Counted from the first letter of the stretch, positions 8,974 through 19,518 are shown. The stretch is 64,000 nt of DNA from Rhodoblastus acidophilus (GCF_025961575.1 NZ_JAOQNX010000013.1:56096-120095), one strand, 5' to 3'. The notes: a model not told the origin generated them from the sequence alone. Numbers and translations: made by a program.

Positions 8974-9747
8974 TCAGTATTTGGCGAGGACGGGGCCGGA
9001 GTCCGAACCGCCGAAGCGGTAGACGATGCCGGTCGACAGCAGCCAGGGATTGAAATGGGCGTGCTGGTCGACGGAAATTTGCGCCCCGGGGTAAACCGAC
9101 GCGAGATAGCCGTGGCCCGTGACGTAGGAAAAGGCTTTCTTCACGTCGAGGCTGATGCCCCAGCGCGGCGTCAGCATGTAATCGGCGCCGAACTGGACGA
9201 TCGTGTTCACCGAGCCGCTGACCTTCACATTGGTGAGGAGCGCGTCCTTGTTCGAGAACGAGAAGCCGGGCGCGAGGCCAACGCCGATATAGGGCTGGAA
9301 GGCGCCGAAATTGTCGAAGTGCCAAACGACCGTGACAGGAACAATGCCGGGGTAGAGCTTGGTCAGGACAAGGCCGTTGTAGGGGTAAGGGGCGCCCTTG
9401 ATGCTGTCGTTGGCGCTCAGCGGAAGTCCGCCGGAGACGTTGACCGAGATGTTCTTGGTGAGAAAGAGACCCGCTTCGAAGCCGACCGTCGCGATATTGG
9501 AAATCGACGCGTTCCAGCCGGTGTCGACGGAGCGTCCAAGGACGGGCACGTATTCGTAGAGGTGCGAGCTCGACTGGTTGATCGCATAGGTGAAGCCAAG
9601 CTTCAGGAACATGGGCTGGAAGGTCTCGACGGCCGGCGGCGGCGTGAGCGTCGCCTTGTCGGAGGGCAGGTCAGCGGCCTGGGCGCTCGCCGCAAAGGCG
9701 CAAAGGAGGGCGGTTGTTCCGAGCGCTTTCAACAGATTAAATTTCAT
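8974..9747 (-). CDS. OmpW-family outer-membrane beta-barrel protein
   Basis: A predicted eight-stranded outer-membrane barrel of 257 residues. It has a signal peptide of about 25 residues (M-K-F-N-L-L-K-A...A-Q-A-A-D-L-P), alternating hydrophobic/polar strands and repeated aromatic girdle residues. A P-V-T-V-V-W-H-F and G-A-F-Q-P-Y-I-G-V-G-L pair matches the OmpW pattern. The chain ends in Tyr-Leu-Ala-Lys-Tyr style residues, the aromatic C-terminus expected for BAM recognition. OmpW proteins are linked to passage of small hydrophobic molecules and to stress responses; the substrate here is not known. It has its own terminator and diverges from dnaK across 410 bp. Confidence 0.85.
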   Translation of the reverse strand: MKFNLLKALGTTALLCAFAASAQAADLPSDKATLTPPPAVETFQPMFLKLGFTYAINQSSSHLYEYVPVLGRSVDTGWNASISNIATVGFEAGLFLTKNISVNVSGGLPLSANDSIKGAPYPYNGLVLTKLYPGIVPVTVVWHFDNFGAFQPYIGVGLAPGFSFSNKDALLTNVKVSGSVNTIVQFGADYMLTPRWGISLDVKKAFSYVTGHGYLASVYPGAQISVDQHAHFNPWLLSTGIVYRFGGSDSGPVLAKY

Positions 9748-10157
9748 GTTTGGTCTCCCCAGTTCAGTTGTGAACTTTTTTGTTGAAACTGTCGTTCGGG
9801 GGCAAAAAAGTCAACGCAACATACCATTGTTCCAGCTTTGCGCGCGGGGGCGCCGGAAACCCCTTGATTCAGCACAACCTATTCATTTTAAACATGAAAA
9901 CGACATTTTTTCCTTTTGGTCGGCGCAGCCGCGTCAGCAATTTGCCCCGCGCGTGGCGGAATTGTCACAATTTCAAGGGCGCGCCGGCATTTCCGGGCTT
10001 TCGTCTTGCGGGCAAAAAACCGCGCCCCTATATCAGCCACGCTCTTGCATAAGCGCGTCGCGCTCCCAATCTCACTCATCGTCGGGGACCGGGCGAATCA
10101 GACGCCCAGGCCGGACCGCTCCGGGGTCCGGCGGTTCTGCGAGGAAAGGACAAACAC
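9748..10157. other. Intergenic region between OmpW-family gene and dnaK
   Basis: 410 bp without a supported gene. It is visibly more AT-rich in its first 200 bp (9770-9910) than the surrounding coding DNA. It must hold the OmpW promoter on the minus strand and the dnaK promoter on the plus strand. Apart from the heat-shock-like promoter at 10005-10033 I see no confident operator or RNA. Confidence 0.7.
10005..10033 (+). promoter_or_regulatory. RpoH (sigma-32) heat-shock promoter of dnaK
   Basis: CTTG at 10005-10008 and CCCCTATAT at 10025-10033 match the -35 (CTTG) and -10 (CCCNTATA-like) elements of alphaproteobacterial RpoH promoters, with appropriate spacing. The start of transcription would fall near 10040, leaving a leader of about 115 nt before the dnaK ATG. 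Confidence 0.7.
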
Positions 10158-12062
<1,905 letters not shown>

Positions 12063-12069
12063 GACCTGG

Positions 12070-12102
12070 GCCGGCGCGCGAAAAAGGCGCGCCGGCTTTT
12101 TC
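12070..12102 (+). terminator. Rho-independent terminator after dnaK
   Basis: A perfect 10-bp GC stem (12070-12079 with 12087-12096), a G-A5-G loop and a run of six T (12097-12102). Strong intrinsic terminator that should largely separate dnaK from dnaJ transcription. Confidence 0.88.
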
Positions 12103-12163
12103 CTGTTCCGAAACGGCGCAGCTTGCTTTTCGTGCGCGCAAGCTTTAGCTCGCCGCAAACGTA

Positions 12164-12201
12164 GCGTTTTCAAGCGAAGTGGTTTCGCCTGAAGAGAACG
12201 C
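12164..12201 (+). repeat. Degenerate copy of the AGAGC...GCTCT palindromic repeat
   Basis: GCGTTTTC at 12164-12171 is mirrored by GAGAACGC at 12194-12201 (one mismatch), with an inner GCGAA/TTCGC pair. The core AAGCGAAGTGG matches the two better copies near 40.37 kb and 62.29 kb. It lies between the dnaK terminator and the dnaJ start. Confidence 0.6.
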
Positions 12202-12259
12202 GCAAACGCAAAACGCAAGGCGTCACCGCGCGCCGTGAAAAAATCTGGATCACGCCGCT

Positions 12260-13396
12260 ATGGCCAAGCGCTGTTACTATGAAGTCCTTGGAGTTTCCCG
12301 CACTGTCACGGAAGTCGAGCTGAAAAGCGCCTTCCGCAAGCAGGCGATGCAATATCACCCCGACAAGAACCCGGGCGACCACACGGCGGAAGCCAAGTTC
12401 AAGGAAGTCAACGAGGCGTATCAGGTCCTGTCCGACGCGCAGAAGCGCGCCGCCTATGATCGCGCGGGCCACGCCGCCTTCGAGCAGGGCGGCGGCGGCG
12501 GGTTCGGCGGCTTCGGCATGGGCGAAGGGTTCGCCGCCTCCATGGCCGATATTTTCGATGATTTGTTCGGCGATGTGATGGGCGGCCGGCGCGGCGGCCG
12601 GGGCTCGGGACGCGAGCGCGGCGCCGATCTGCGCTACAATATGGAAATCACCCTGGAAGAGGCCTATCGCGGCAAGTCGGCGGCGCTCAAAATTCCGACC
12701 TCCGTCACCTGCGAGACCTGTTCCGGCAGCGGCGCCAAGGCCGGCTCCAAGCCCAAGACCTGCACGACCTGCGCCGGCCACGGCCGCGTGCGCGCGCAAC
12801 AAGGCTTTTTCTCGATCGAGCGCACCTGTCCGACCTGCCAGGGTCGCGGCGAGGTCATCGACAATCCGTGTCCCGCCTGCTCCGGCGGCGGCCGCGTCAC
12901 CAAGGAGCGTTCGCTCTCGGTCAACATTCCGGCCGGCGTCGAGGACGGCACCCGCATTCGGCTGGCCGGCGAAGGCGAGGCCGGCCTGCGCGGCGGACCC
13001 TCGGGCGACCTCTATATCTTCCTGTCGATCAAGCCGCATCCGTTCTTCCAGCGCGAGGGCGCGGACCTGTACTGTCGGGTGCCGATCTCCATGGTGCAGG
13101 CGGCGCTGGGCGGCGAGGTCAAGGTGCGCGGCGTCGACGGGGTCGAGATCAAGATCAAGGTGGACGAGGGCACGCAGTCCGGCCGCCAGTTCAAGATCAA
13201 GGGCCGGGGCATGCCGGTTTTGCGCGCGCGCGACTATGGCGACCTCTATATCCAGGCCAATGTCGAGACGCCGCAGAATCTCACCAAGCGCCAGAAGGAA
13301 CTGCTGGCCGAGTTCGACAACGAATCGACCAACAAGACCCATCCGGAATCCTCCGGCTTTTTCGCCAAGATGAAAGATTTTTTTGATCTGGCGTGA
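12260..13396 (+). CDS. dnaJ: Molecular chaperone DnaJ (Hsp40)
   Basis: Co-chaperone that delivers clients to DnaK and stimulates its ATPase. The protein has 378 residues. The J domain occupies residues 1-70 with the catalytic H-P-D at about 33-35. A glycine/phenylalanine-rich linker follows ([11 protein letters not shown]), then a zinc-binding region with four C-x-x-C-x-G-x-G repeats at about 152-210, and the C-terminal beta domains. This is a full type I DnaJ. It starts about 200 bp after dnaK, past a terminator and a degenerate repeat, so it probably has its own promoter, which I could not place. Confidence 0.97.
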   Translation: MAKRCYYEVLGVSRTVTEVELKSAFRKQAMQYHPDKNPGDHTAEAKFKEVNEAYQVLSDAQKRAAYDRAGHAAFEQGGGGGFGGFGMGEGFAASMADIFDDLFGDVMGGRRGGRGSGRERGADLRYNMEITLEEAYRGKSAALKIPTSVTCETCSGSGAKAGSKPKTCTTCAGHGRVRAQQGFFSIERTCPTCQGRGEVIDNPCPACSGGGRVTKERSLSVNIPAGVEDGTRIRLAGEGEAGLRGGPSGDLYIFLSIKPHPFFQREGADLYCRVPISMVQAALGGEVKVRGVDGVEIKIKVDEGTQSGRQFKIKGRGMPVLRARDYGDLYIQANVETPQNLTKRQKELLAEFDNESTNKTHPESSGFFAKMKDFFDLA

Positions 13397-13411
13397 TCGC
13401 GGAGCGGATAT

Positions 13412-13442
13412 GGCGCGCCGGCGCGAGGAACAGCGGCGCGCC
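13412..13442 (+). terminator. Hairpin downstream of dnaJ
   Basis: A 9-bp GC stem (13412-13420 with 13434-13442) and 13-nt loop lie 16 bp after the dnaJ stop. There is no T-run, so termination would have to be Rho-assisted or the hairpin serves as an mRNA 3' end. Confidence 0.4.
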
Positions 13443-13516
13443 GCGCCCTGACGCGGCGTCGCAGGTTCGACCTATCCGCGCAAATCTGCTTGCAAATTGT
13501 CGCAGATGACGCTTTC

Positions 13517-13544
13517 TTGACGCTGCTTGCTTTGTCACTATTTA
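13517..13544 (+). promoter_or_regulatory. Candidate housekeeping promoter before the PmtA-like gene
   Basis: TTGACG (13517-13522) and TATTTA (13539-13544) with 16 bp between them lie in a locally AT-rich patch, 37 bp before the GTG start at 13581. This fits a housekeeping sigma-factor promoter. It is pattern-based only. Confidence 0.4.
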
Positions 13545-13580
13545 ATGACAGGCTTGTGGTCCAATTGATAGGCAATCGCC

Positions 13581-14354
13581 GTGAACGCGCAAAAAAGTCC
13601 GGTGTCAAGAAACGGAACGCGGCCCAAAATCCCCCTGGACGTGCAACTGGGAGACGAGGCGCGATTCATCCGCTCCTGGCTGGAAAATCCCAAGATCGCC
13701 GGCGCCATCGCGCCTTCGGGGCGCTTTCTCGCGCGCGCGCTGGCGCAATGCGTCAGTCCCGTCGCGCCCGGGCCGATCATCGAACTTGGCCCCGGCACCG
13801 GCCCGGTGACGCAGGCGCTGCTGGCGCGCGGCGTGCCCGCGTCAAAGCTGATCCTCGTCGAATATGAACAGAGTTTTTGCAAGCTTCTCGCTCGCAAATT
13901 CCCGGGCGTCAAAATCGTGCGCGGCGACGCCTATCGCCTGGCCGACACGCTCAAGGGCATTTTGACGGAAACGCCCTCGGCGGTGGTGTCCAGCCTGCCG
14001 CTGCTGACCGCGCCCGAGTCCGATCGCCTCATGCTGTTGCGCCAGGCCATGGAGCTGATGGGCGAGAACGGGCGATTCGTGCAGTTCACCTATGGCGTGA
14101 AATCGCCGGTGCCCACGGATCTCGGCGACAGCCAGCACATCCGCATCCAGGCGCTGGCGCCGATCTGGCTCAACATTCCCCCGGCGCGCATCTATATCTA
14201 TCGCCGCGCCAACGGTCCGACCTTCTTCAAGGAGCCGCCGGACGTTTTGGACGAATTGCTGCGCAAGTCGCGGCGCGCCGCGCGGGAAATCCGCGACGAG
14301 TTTTTCGAGGCGCGGGCGCGGATTGTGGCCTCCAATAGCGGCAGGCGGCGGTAA
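13581..14354 (+). CDS. PmtA-like class I SAM-dependent methyltransferase
   Basis: Probably a membrane-associated phospholipid N-methyltransferase of the Rhodobacter/Agrobacterium PmtA type, which makes phosphatidylcholine from phosphatidylethanolamine. The protein has 257 residues, longer than the roughly 200 of classic PmtA. The SAM-binding motif I is near residues 64-72 (I-I-E-L-G-P-G-T-G). The N-terminal F-I-R-S-W-L-E-N-P-K...G-A-I-A-P-S-G segment is typical of this group, and so are V-S-S-L-P-L-L at motif IV and A-P-I-W-L-N-I-P-P-A near 200. The start is a GTG at 13581. It is monocistronic by spacing. An rRNA adenine dimethyltransferase-like annotation is also common for this family. Confidence 0.75.
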   Translation: MNAQKSPVSRNGTRPKIPLDVQLGDEARFIRSWLENPKIAGAIAPSGRFLARALAQCVSPVAPGPIIELGPGTGPVTQALLARGVPASKLILVEYEQSFCKLLARKFPGVKIVRGDAYRLADTLKGILTETPSAVVSSLPLLTAPESDRLMLLRQAMELMGENGRFVQFTYGVKSPVPTDLGDSQHIRIQALAPIWLNIPPARIYIYRRANGPTFFKEPPDVLDELLRKSRRAAREIRDEFFEARARIVASNSGRRR

Positions 14355-14420
14355 GGGCTGGTTGGCATCCCTTCCTTTTCGCGTTTATAAGGCCCGTCAA
14401 ACAAAAAACCGGACGCGCCA

Positions 14421-15110
14421 ATGCCCCATTCCGACCGCCTGATCGTCGCCCTCGATCTTCCCGATGTCGCGCAAGCCCGCGACATGGTCGCGACGCTCGG
14501 CGATTCCGTCTCCTTCTACAAGATCGGCATGGAGCTGGCCTATGGCGGCGGGCTCGGGCTGGTCGATGAATTTTCCAGAGCGGGCAAGCAGGTCTTCGTC
14601 GATCTGAAGCTGCACGACATCGGCGCCACCGTCGAAAAGGCCACTGCGCAAATCGCCAAGCTCGGCGCGCGCTTTCTCACCGTGCACGCCTTCCCCCAGA
14701 CGCTGGCCGCGGCCGCGCGCGGTTCGCAGGGGTCGAGCCTGCAGGTGCTGGGCGTCACGGTGATGACCTCCTATGACGACGCCGATCTCGCCGCCTGCGG
14801 CTACCGGCTCAATGTCCGCGACCTCGTCGCCTTGCGCGCGCAACAGGCGAAAGAGGCGGGCGTCGCCGGGTTGATCCTGTCGCCGGAGGAACTGGTTGCG
14901 ACGCGCGCCGCGGTTGGGGAGTCGCTGTTGCTGGTGACCCCCGGCGTGCGCCCCGCCGGCGCGGCGCTCGGCGACCAGAAGCGGGTGGCGACGCCCTCGG
15001 AAGCGTTCCAACGCGGCGCCGACTACATTGTTGTGGGTCGCCCGATTGTCGCGGCGCCCGACCCGCGCGCCGCCGCTCTGGCGATCCAGGCGGAGATCGC
15101 AAAAAAGTAA
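14421..15110 (+). CDS. pyrF: Orotidine 5'-phosphate decarboxylase
   Basis: Last step of de novo UMP synthesis. The protein has 229 residues, a usual bacterial length. A TIM barrel with the catalytic D-L-K-L-H-D segment near residues 60-65 carries the Asp-Lys-Asp array. The N-terminal L-I-V-A-L-D binds the substrate, and the phosphate-gripping loop V-T-P-G-V-R is near 172-177 with V-V-G-R-P-I near 205. A GC hairpin without a T-run follows the stop. Confidence 0.96.
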   Translation: MPHSDRLIVALDLPDVAQARDMVATLGDSVSFYKIGMELAYGGGLGLVDEFSRAGKQVFVDLKLHDIGATVEKATAQIAKLGARFLTVHAFPQTLAAAARGSQGSSLQVLGVTVMTSYDDADLAACGYRLNVRDLVALRAQQAKEAGVAGLILSPEELVATRAAVGESLLLVTPGVRPAGAALGDQKRVATPSEAFQRGADYIVVGRPIVAAPDPRAAALAIQAEIAKK

Positions 15111-15136
15111 CGCCGGGCGTACCTCCGGCCCGGCGT
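15110..15136 (+). terminator. Hairpin immediately after pyrF
   Basis: A 9-bp stem (15110-15118 with 15128-15136) starting on the last base of the pyrF stop codon, 9-nt loop, no T-run. Possible Rho-dependent or 3'-protective structure. Confidence 0.4.
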
Positions 15137-15233
15137 CCATCCGCCAGGCTGTGGGGGACAGCTCCCGCGGACAAAAGGACGGTATCGCGGCATTGTGTAA
15201 GGCAAGTGACGGAATAAGGACGAGAAAACGACA

Positions 15234-15521
15234 ATGCCCAAGGCCTATATCATCGCCAGCGTGACCGTGAACGATTCCGAGGCTTACGCGAAATATGCGG
15301 CCCTCGCCCCCGAGGCGATGAAGAAATATGGCGCGCGGGTTCTGGCGCGCGGCGGCCGCTCCGAAGCGCTCGAGGGTTCCGCGCGCGCGCGGAACGTGAT
15401 TCTGGAATTCGACGATTACGAGACCGCCAGGGCCTATTACCACTCGGTCGAGTACCAGCATGCGCGCTCGCACCGCATCGGCGCCGCCGACTTTCATATG
15501 ACCTTGGTCGAAGGCGCCTGA
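15234..15521 (+). CDS. DUF1330 family protein
   Basis: A small cytoplasmic protein of 95 residues, with the dimeric ferredoxin-like alpha/beta-barrel fold known for DUF1330. Typical features are K-A-Y-I-I-A-S-V-T-V at the N-terminus, Y-A-K-Y-A-A-L-A near 20-28, G-A-R-V-L-A-R-G-G near 38-46 and the E-F-D-D-Y...A-R-A-Y-Y-H-S stretch near 63-78. No reaction is established for the family. It sits between pyrF and dapB, 49 bp before the latter, and may be co-transcribed with it. Confidence 0.88.
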   Translation: MPKAYIIASVTVNDSEAYAKYAALAPEAMKKYGARVLARGGRSEALEGSARARNVILEFDDYETARAYYHSVEYQHARSHRIGAADFHMTLVEGA

Positions 15522-15570
15522 CGCTTTCGGAGCCCGGCCAAACGGCCTATAGCACGCGCAGGAGTTTTCC

Positions 15571-16377
15571 ATGGAACAGATGCGGCTTGTCGTGGTCGGC
15601 GCCGCCGGCCGCATGGGGCAGATGCTGGTCAAGGCGATCGCGGCGACGGAAGGCGCGGCGCTCGGCGGCGCTTTGGAGCGGATCGGCTCGCCCGCGCTCG
15701 GCCGCGACGCCGGCGAGGTCGCGGGGATTGGGCCGCTCGGCGTCAAAATCACCGACGATCCCCTCAACGCCTTATTGAACGCCGATGGCGTGATCGATTT
15801 CTCTGTTCCCGCGGTGACAGTGGAGATCGCCGCGCTCGCCGCCCAGGCGCGGATCGTCCATGTGATCGGCACGACCGGTTTGTCCGCCGACGATCTGCAA
15901 AAGCTCGACGCCGCCGCGCGCCACGCGACGATCATCCGTTCCGGCAATATGAGCCTCGGCGTCAATCTGCTCGCGGGTCTGGTAAAACGGGCGGCCGCCG
16001 AGCTCGGCGTGGACTGGGACATCGAAATTCTGGAGATGCACCACCGCATGAAGGTCGACGCGCCTTCCGGCACCGCGCTGCTGCTCGGCGAGGCGGCGGC
16101 GGCGGGGCGCGGCATCGCGTTGGCCGAAAACAGCGTCCGCGAAAGAAATGGCCATACGGGCGCGCGAAAGGCGGGCGACATCGGTTTTGCGACGCTGCGC
16201 GGCGGCACGGTGGTCGGCGACCACAGCGTCATTTTCGCCGGCGCCAGCGAGCGCATCGAACTTGTCCACCGCGCCGAGGATCGCAGCATTTTCGCCAATG
16301 GCGCGGTGCGCGCGGCCCTGTGGGGGCGCGGCAAAAAGCCCGGGATCTATTCCATGGCCGACGTGCTCGGCCTGTAA
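15571..16377 (+). CDS. dapB: 4-hydroxy-tetrahydrodipicolinate reductase
   Basis: NAD(P)H-dependent reductase of the diaminopimelate/lysine pathway. The protein has 268 residues, standard length. The nucleotide-binding G-A-A-G-R-M-G-Q is at residues 10-17. The substrate-binding and catalytic box [15 protein letters not shown] lies near 154-168. The RBS is GCAGGAG ahead of the ATG. gpmA follows after 15 bp, so the two are very likely one operon. Confidence 0.97.
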   Translation: MEQMRLVVVGAAGRMGQMLVKAIAATEGAALGGALERIGSPALGRDAGEVAGIGPLGVKITDDPLNALLNADGVIDFSVPAVTVEIAALAAQARIVHVIGTTGLSADDLQKLDAAARHATIIRSGNMSLGVNLLAGLVKRAAAELGVDWDIEILEMHHRMKVDAPSGTALLLGEAAAAGRGIALAENSVRERNGHTGARKAGDIGFATLRGGTVVGDHSVIFAGASERIELVHRAEDRSIFANGAVRAALWGRGKKPGIYSMADVLGL

Positions 16378-16392
16378 GCCAAGGAGTTTTTC

Positions 16393-17025
16393 ATGTCCGA
16401 ACGTCTTCTGGTTCTGGTCCGTCACGGCCAGAGCGACTGGAACCTCAAAAACCTGTTCACCGGCTGGAAGGACCCGGACATTACCGAACTCGGCGTGTCC
16501 GAGGCAAAGGCGGCGGGACAGCGTCTCAAGGCGCTCGGCCTGACCTTCGATACGGCCTTCACCTCCAACCTCACCCGGGCCCAGAACACGCTCAAACTGA
16601 TTCTCGGCGAACTCGGCCAGACCGGGCTGCATGTGGAGAAGGATCAGGCGCTGAACGAGCGCGATTACGGCGATCTCTCCGGGTTGAACAAGGATGAGGC
16701 GCGCAAGAAATGGGGCGACGAGCAGGTGCACCTGTGGCGCCGCTCCTATGACGTGCCCCCGCCCGGCGGCGAGAGCCTGAAGGACACGGTCGCGCGTGTG
16801 CTGCCCTATTATAACCAGTACATCCTGCCGGCGGTGCTGCGCGGCGAGCGCGTCATCGTCGCCGCCCACGGCAATTCGCTGCGCGCGCTGGTGATGGTGC
16901 TCGACGGCCTGACCCCCGAAACCATCCCTAGCATGGAGCTGGCGACCGGCGTGCCGCTGGTCTATCGCCTCAAGGCGGATTCGACGGTGGAGTCGAAGCA
17001 GGTCCTGGAGCCGGTGAAGGCTTGA
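16393..17025 (+). CDS. gpmA: 2,3-bisphosphoglycerate-dependent phosphoglycerate mutase
   Basis: Interconverts 3- and 2-phosphoglycerate in glycolysis. The protein has 210 residues. The catalytic R-H-G is at residues 10-12 with His-11 as the phosphorylated residue, followed by Q-S-D-W-N and [14 protein letters not shown] is near 89-98 and the second catalytic A-A-H-G-N-S-L-R near 156-163. It is shorter than E. coli GpmA (about 250), as is usual in alphaproteobacteria. It forms a tight pair with dapB. Confidence 0.94.
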   Translation: MSERLLVLVRHGQSDWNLKNLFTGWKDPDITELGVSEAKAAGQRLKALGLTFDTAFTSNLTRAQNTLKLILGELGQTGLHVEKDQALNERDYGDLSGLNKDEARKKWGDEQVHLWRRSYDVPPPGGESLKDTVARVLPYYNQYILPAVLRGERVIVAAHGNSLRALVMVLDGLTPETIPSMELATGVPLVYRLKADSTVESKQVLEPVKA

Positions 17026-17032
17026 TTTTTTG

Positions 17033-17058
17033 GAGAGGGCGCGCTCGCGCGCCCTCTC
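17033..17058. terminator. Hairpin between convergent gpmA and a membrane-anchored protein gene
   Basis: An 11-bp perfect stem (17033-17043 with 17048-17058) and CTCG loop fill the 34-bp gap between two convergent stop codons. Six T precede it on the plus strand and none follow, so it is not a classic terminator in either direction. Confidence 0.45.
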
Positions 17059-17059
17059 G

Positions 17060-17599
17060 TCAGGAAACTGGCTCGGCTTCCGGTTCGAAGGCGTCGAGCA
17101 GGTTGGTGCTGATAAAACCCAGGGCGGTCGCGCGCGTCGATTCCAGGCCCGGGTGGAACACCCAATATTTGTGGCGGTCCTCGGGATCGCGTTCGAGCCA
17201 GAGATTGATCTGGCCGACGGCGGTGGCGATGAACGCTTTCAGCGGCGTTTTTGCGTGTTCATGGGGCGTCGTGGTGTAGCGCAGGGTCGCCAGATCGGCG
17301 ATCAGCGCGGCGACGTCGACGCTTTCGCCATTGACCACGGCGGAATGGGGTTTGCGCGCGAGCACGCGCATGATTTCGCGCCGCGCCGCCCAGGCGACGC
17401 CCTGCGGGTCCGCGCCCTCATAGGGCTTCAGGCCGACCGGCCTCAGCGAATCCAGCTTTTCCGCGTCGCGGGCGGCGGCGGCGGCGCGCTCGGCCTTGCG
17501 GCGCAGGTGCAGATTGTAACCGGCGCTGACGAAGAACAGCAGCGCGACGACGCTCAAGACCGTCGTGATCACATTGCCAAGATTATCGAATGAAAACAT
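17060..17599 (-). CDS. Membrane-anchored protein of unknown function
   Basis: The protein has 179 residues and I do not recognise the family. One transmembrane segment is at about residues 9-27 (V-I-T-T-V-L-S-V-V-A-L-L-F-F-V), followed by a basic, alanine-rich stretch that should be cytoplasmic. A soluble alpha/beta domain from about 50 onward contains L-A-T-L-R-Y-T-T-T-P, G-Q-I-N-L-W-L-E-R and K-Y-W-V-F-H-P-G-L-E. The tryptophan-rich middle suggests a folded domain. It starts 28 bp after the alkB stop on the same strand... that is, upstream alkB reads toward it, so it is probably the distal gene of an alkB transcript. No active-site pattern is seen. Confidence 0.7.
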   Translation of the reverse strand: MFSFDNLGNVITTVLSVVALLFFVSAGYNLHLRRKAERAAAAARDAEKLDSLRPVGLKPYEGADPQGVAWAARREIMRVLARKPHSAVVNGESVDVAALIADLATLRYTTTPHEHAKTPLKAFIATAVGQINLWLERDPEDRHKYWVFHPGLESTRATALGFISTNLLDAFEPEAEPVS

Positions 17600-17627
17600 G
17601 ACAGTCCCGCATCAGATTGGGCGCCTC

Positions 17628-18239
17628 TCATCGCGCGCGTCGCAACGTCAGATTAATCCGTCCGGGCGGGTCGAGCAAAGTCGAAGTTTTTGCCAGAATG
17701 CGGTCGACGCCGTGAAACATTTTTCTCGCGGGGCCGCCGAAAATCAGCACATCGCCGGATTCGAGGACCAGGGACTGCGTCGATCCGCCGCGCGTCTCGC
17801 CGCCGAAGCGGAAGCGGCAGGCGCAGCCGAGCGAGACCGAGAGGATCGGGGCGTCAAAATCCTGCTCGTCGACATCCTGATGCGCGCCCATTTTGGCGGC
17901 GGGGTCGTAATAGTTGATCAGGCAGGCGTCGGGATCGTGCGGATAGCCGGCGAGATCGCGCCATAGGCGCAGCAGCGTCTCTGGAATGGGCGGCCAGGGT
18001 TTTGCGGTGACGGGGTGTTCGGGCTGGTAGCGATAGCCGGCGCGATCCGACACCCAGCCGAGCGGGCCGCAATTGCTCATGCGGACCGAAAAGGCTTTGC
18101 CGGTGCGCGGCATGACCGGCTGGAACAGCGGGGCTTCGCGCAGGATTTCACGGATGTTTTCGCGCAAGGTTTCTTGCGCGGCTCGGTCCAGCGCTGTCTT
18201 GTAGAGATGCAGGCCGGGGCGAATTTCGACAGCTGTCAA
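17628..18239 (-). CDS. alkB: AlkB-family 2-oxoglutarate/Fe(II) DNA dealkylase
   Basis: Oxidative repair of 1-methyladenine and 3-methylcytosine in DNA. With a TTG start at 18237-18239 the protein has 203 residues. This start has GAGG correctly placed upstream, and the frame further 5' is translated repeat DNA (18258-18376). Iron ligands are seen in H-Q-D within G-A-H-Q-D-V-D-E and in the later H of K-M-F-H-G-V-D. The R-x-N-x-T-x-R signature is present as R-I-N-L-T-L-R near the C-terminus. N-Y-Y-D-P is also typical. No LexA or Ada box is evident. grpE lies upstream on the same strand, across 155 bp of repeat. Confidence 0.92.
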   Translation of the reverse strand: MTAVEIRPGLHLYKTALDRAAQETLRENIREILREAPLFQPVMPRTGKAFSVRMSNCGPLGWVSDRAGYRYQPEHPVTAKPWPPIPETLLRLWRDLAGYPHDPDACLINYYDPAAKMGAHQDVDEQDFDAPILSVSLGCACRFRFGGETRGGSTQSLVLESGDVLIFGGPARKMFHGVDRILAKTSTLLDPPGRINLTLRRAR

Positions 18240-18257
18240 TTCAGCCTCGATCTTCTC

Positions 18258-18376
18258 CCTCTCCCTGGGAGCGGGGAGAGGGTAGGGGGAGTCAACGCAT
18301 TCGCTTGGCGGATCGGCCGAGGCCAGAGCCCGAGTCCCCCTCACCCTAACCCTTTCCCCGCGAGCGGGGCGAGGGA
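18258..18376. repeat. CCCTCTCCC-type inverted intergenic repeat
   Basis: Two GC-rich hairpins, one around CCCTCTCCC/GGGAGAGGG near 18258-18283 and one around CCCCGCGAGCGGGG near 18356-18369, are arranged as inverted copies flanking about 45 bp. Elements built from CCCTCTCCCC and its complement are common intergenic repeats in Hyphomicrobiales genomes. This one fills the grpE-alkB gap and would add a false N-terminus to AlkB if translated. Confidence 0.7.
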
Positions 18377-18394
18377 ACGGGTCGCGGCCCTCGT

Positions 18395-18970
18395 TCAGGC
18401 CTTGGGGCCGCCTCGGGCGACGCCGACCTTGGCCGGGCGCAGCACGCGTTCGCCGATAGCAAAACCGTCTTCGACCACCTGCGCCACCGTGCCGGTCGGG
18501 ACGCTCTCGTCGGGGATTTCGAACAGCGCTTCGTGGAAATTCGGGTCGAATTTCTGGCCCTTGGGCTCCAGCTTGCGCACGCCGTGGCGTTGCAGGCGCG
18601 AGAGGAAATCGCGCTCGGTGAGTTCGATGCCCTCGACAAAAGTTTTCAGCGCGGGGTCGCTCGCCATCACGTCCTTGGGCACATTGTCCAGGGCGCGGCG
18701 CAAATTGTCCGCAAAAGTCAGCATGTCCCTGGCGAAGGAGGTCACGCCATAGACCTTGGCGTCGGCGACCTCTTTCTCGGTGCGGCGGCGCAGGTTTTCC
18801 ATTTCGGCGAGCGTGCGCAGCGCCTTGTCCTTCAAACCGGCGTTTTCGGCGATCAGCGCCTGGACGGCGGCGGCGTCGCGTTCGGCGTCGGACTGCGGCG
18901 CGGCTTCAGGCGCGGCGGTCTCGGCGGGCTTTTGCGATTCGGCCTCGGTCTTCGTCTGTTCGTCGCTCAT
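18395..18970 (-). CDS. grpE: Nucleotide exchange factor GrpE
   Basis: Exchanges ADP for ATP on DnaK. The protein has 191 residues. An acidic, low-complexity N-terminus (about 1-40) is followed by the long coiled coil (about 45-95, with [14 protein letters not shown]) and the C-terminal beta wing with [11 protein letters not shown] near 150 and V-G-V-A-R-G-G-P near the end. The ATG at 18968-18970 has GAGAGA upstream and is preferred over a start 17 codons earlier. A heat-shock-like promoter lies about 40 bp upstream. Separation from dnaK-dnaJ is common in bacteria. Confidence 0.96.
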   Translation of the reverse strand: MSDEQTKTEAESQKPAETAAPEAAPQSDAERDAAAVQALIAENAGLKDKALRTLAEMENLRRRTEKEVADAKVYGVTSFARDMLTFADNLRRALDNVPKDVMASDPALKTFVEGIELTERDFLSRLQRHGVRKLEPKGQKFDPNFHEALFEIPDESVPTGTVAQVVEDGFAIGERVLRPAKVGVARGGPKA

Positions 18971-19000
18971 GGGTCTCTCATTTTCAAAAATCTGGCCTGC

Positions 19001-19029
19001 ATTTGGGACCGAAGGCCCCAAAAATCAAG
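19001..19029 (-). promoter_or_regulatory. Candidate RpoH promoter of grpE
   Basis: On the minus strand CTTGATT (19029-19023) and CCCAAAT (19007-19001), 15 nt apart, resemble the sigma-32 -35 and -10 boxes. The spacer contains a short hairpin with a TTCG loop that could instead be the 3' structure of hemJ. It lies 30-60 bp before the grpE ATG. Confidence 0.45.
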
Positions 19030-19058
19030 CCAAGGCCAAGGGGCGGCGCGTTTTCAGG

Positions 19059-19502
19059 TCAGAACGGCCGCACGATGACGAAGATCACGATCGCAATGGT
19101 CGCCAGGGCCGGCGCCTCATTGGCGATGCGCAGGGTCTTTTCCGCGACCGGCCGCTGGCCCAGGCTCATCTTCTTGCCCAGGCGCACCATCCACATATGG
19201 TAGATCGACAGCAGCACGACGATTCCGATCTTCCAGTGCAGCCAGAGATTGCCGGAAAAACCGATGTTGAAGGCCAGCGACAGGCCGAAAATCCATGACA
19301 GGATCAGCGCCGGCGTCAGGATGATGTTGCGCAGGCGGTTGCAGCGCGAGGTCCATTGCGCCTCCTCCACCGAGCCCGGCTTGGTCGAGTGCATGTAGAT
19401 GAGATAACGGGGCAGGGCGAACAGCCCGGCGATCCAGAAGAACACAATCGCGACATGCGCGGCCTTCACCCAAAGGTAGCCGTCACCCAACCAACCGATC
19501 AT
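19059..19502 (-). CDS. hemJ: HemJ-type protoporphyrinogen IX oxidase
   Basis: Inner-membrane enzyme that oxidises protoporphyrinogen IX in heme (and, where present, chlorophyll) biosynthesis. The protein has 147 residues with four hydrophobic segments. His-16 in V-K-A-A-H-V-A matches the conserved heme-ligand histidine near the N-terminus, followed by F-F-W-I-A-G-L-F-A-L-P-R-Y-L-I-Y, typical of the UPF0093/HemJ family. L-H-W-K in the third segment carries the conserved lysine. It follows glnD by 16 bp on the same strand and precedes grpE. Confidence 0.9.
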   Translation of the reverse strand: MIGWLGDGYLWVKAAHVAIVFFWIAGLFALPRYLIYMHSTKPGSVEEAQWTSRCNRLRNIILTPALILSWIFGLSLAFNIGFSGNLWLHWKIGIVVLLSIYHMWMVRLGKKMSLGQRPVAEKTLRIANEAPALATIAIVIFVIVRPF

Positions 19503-19518
19503 TTCAAGCTCCGAATTC

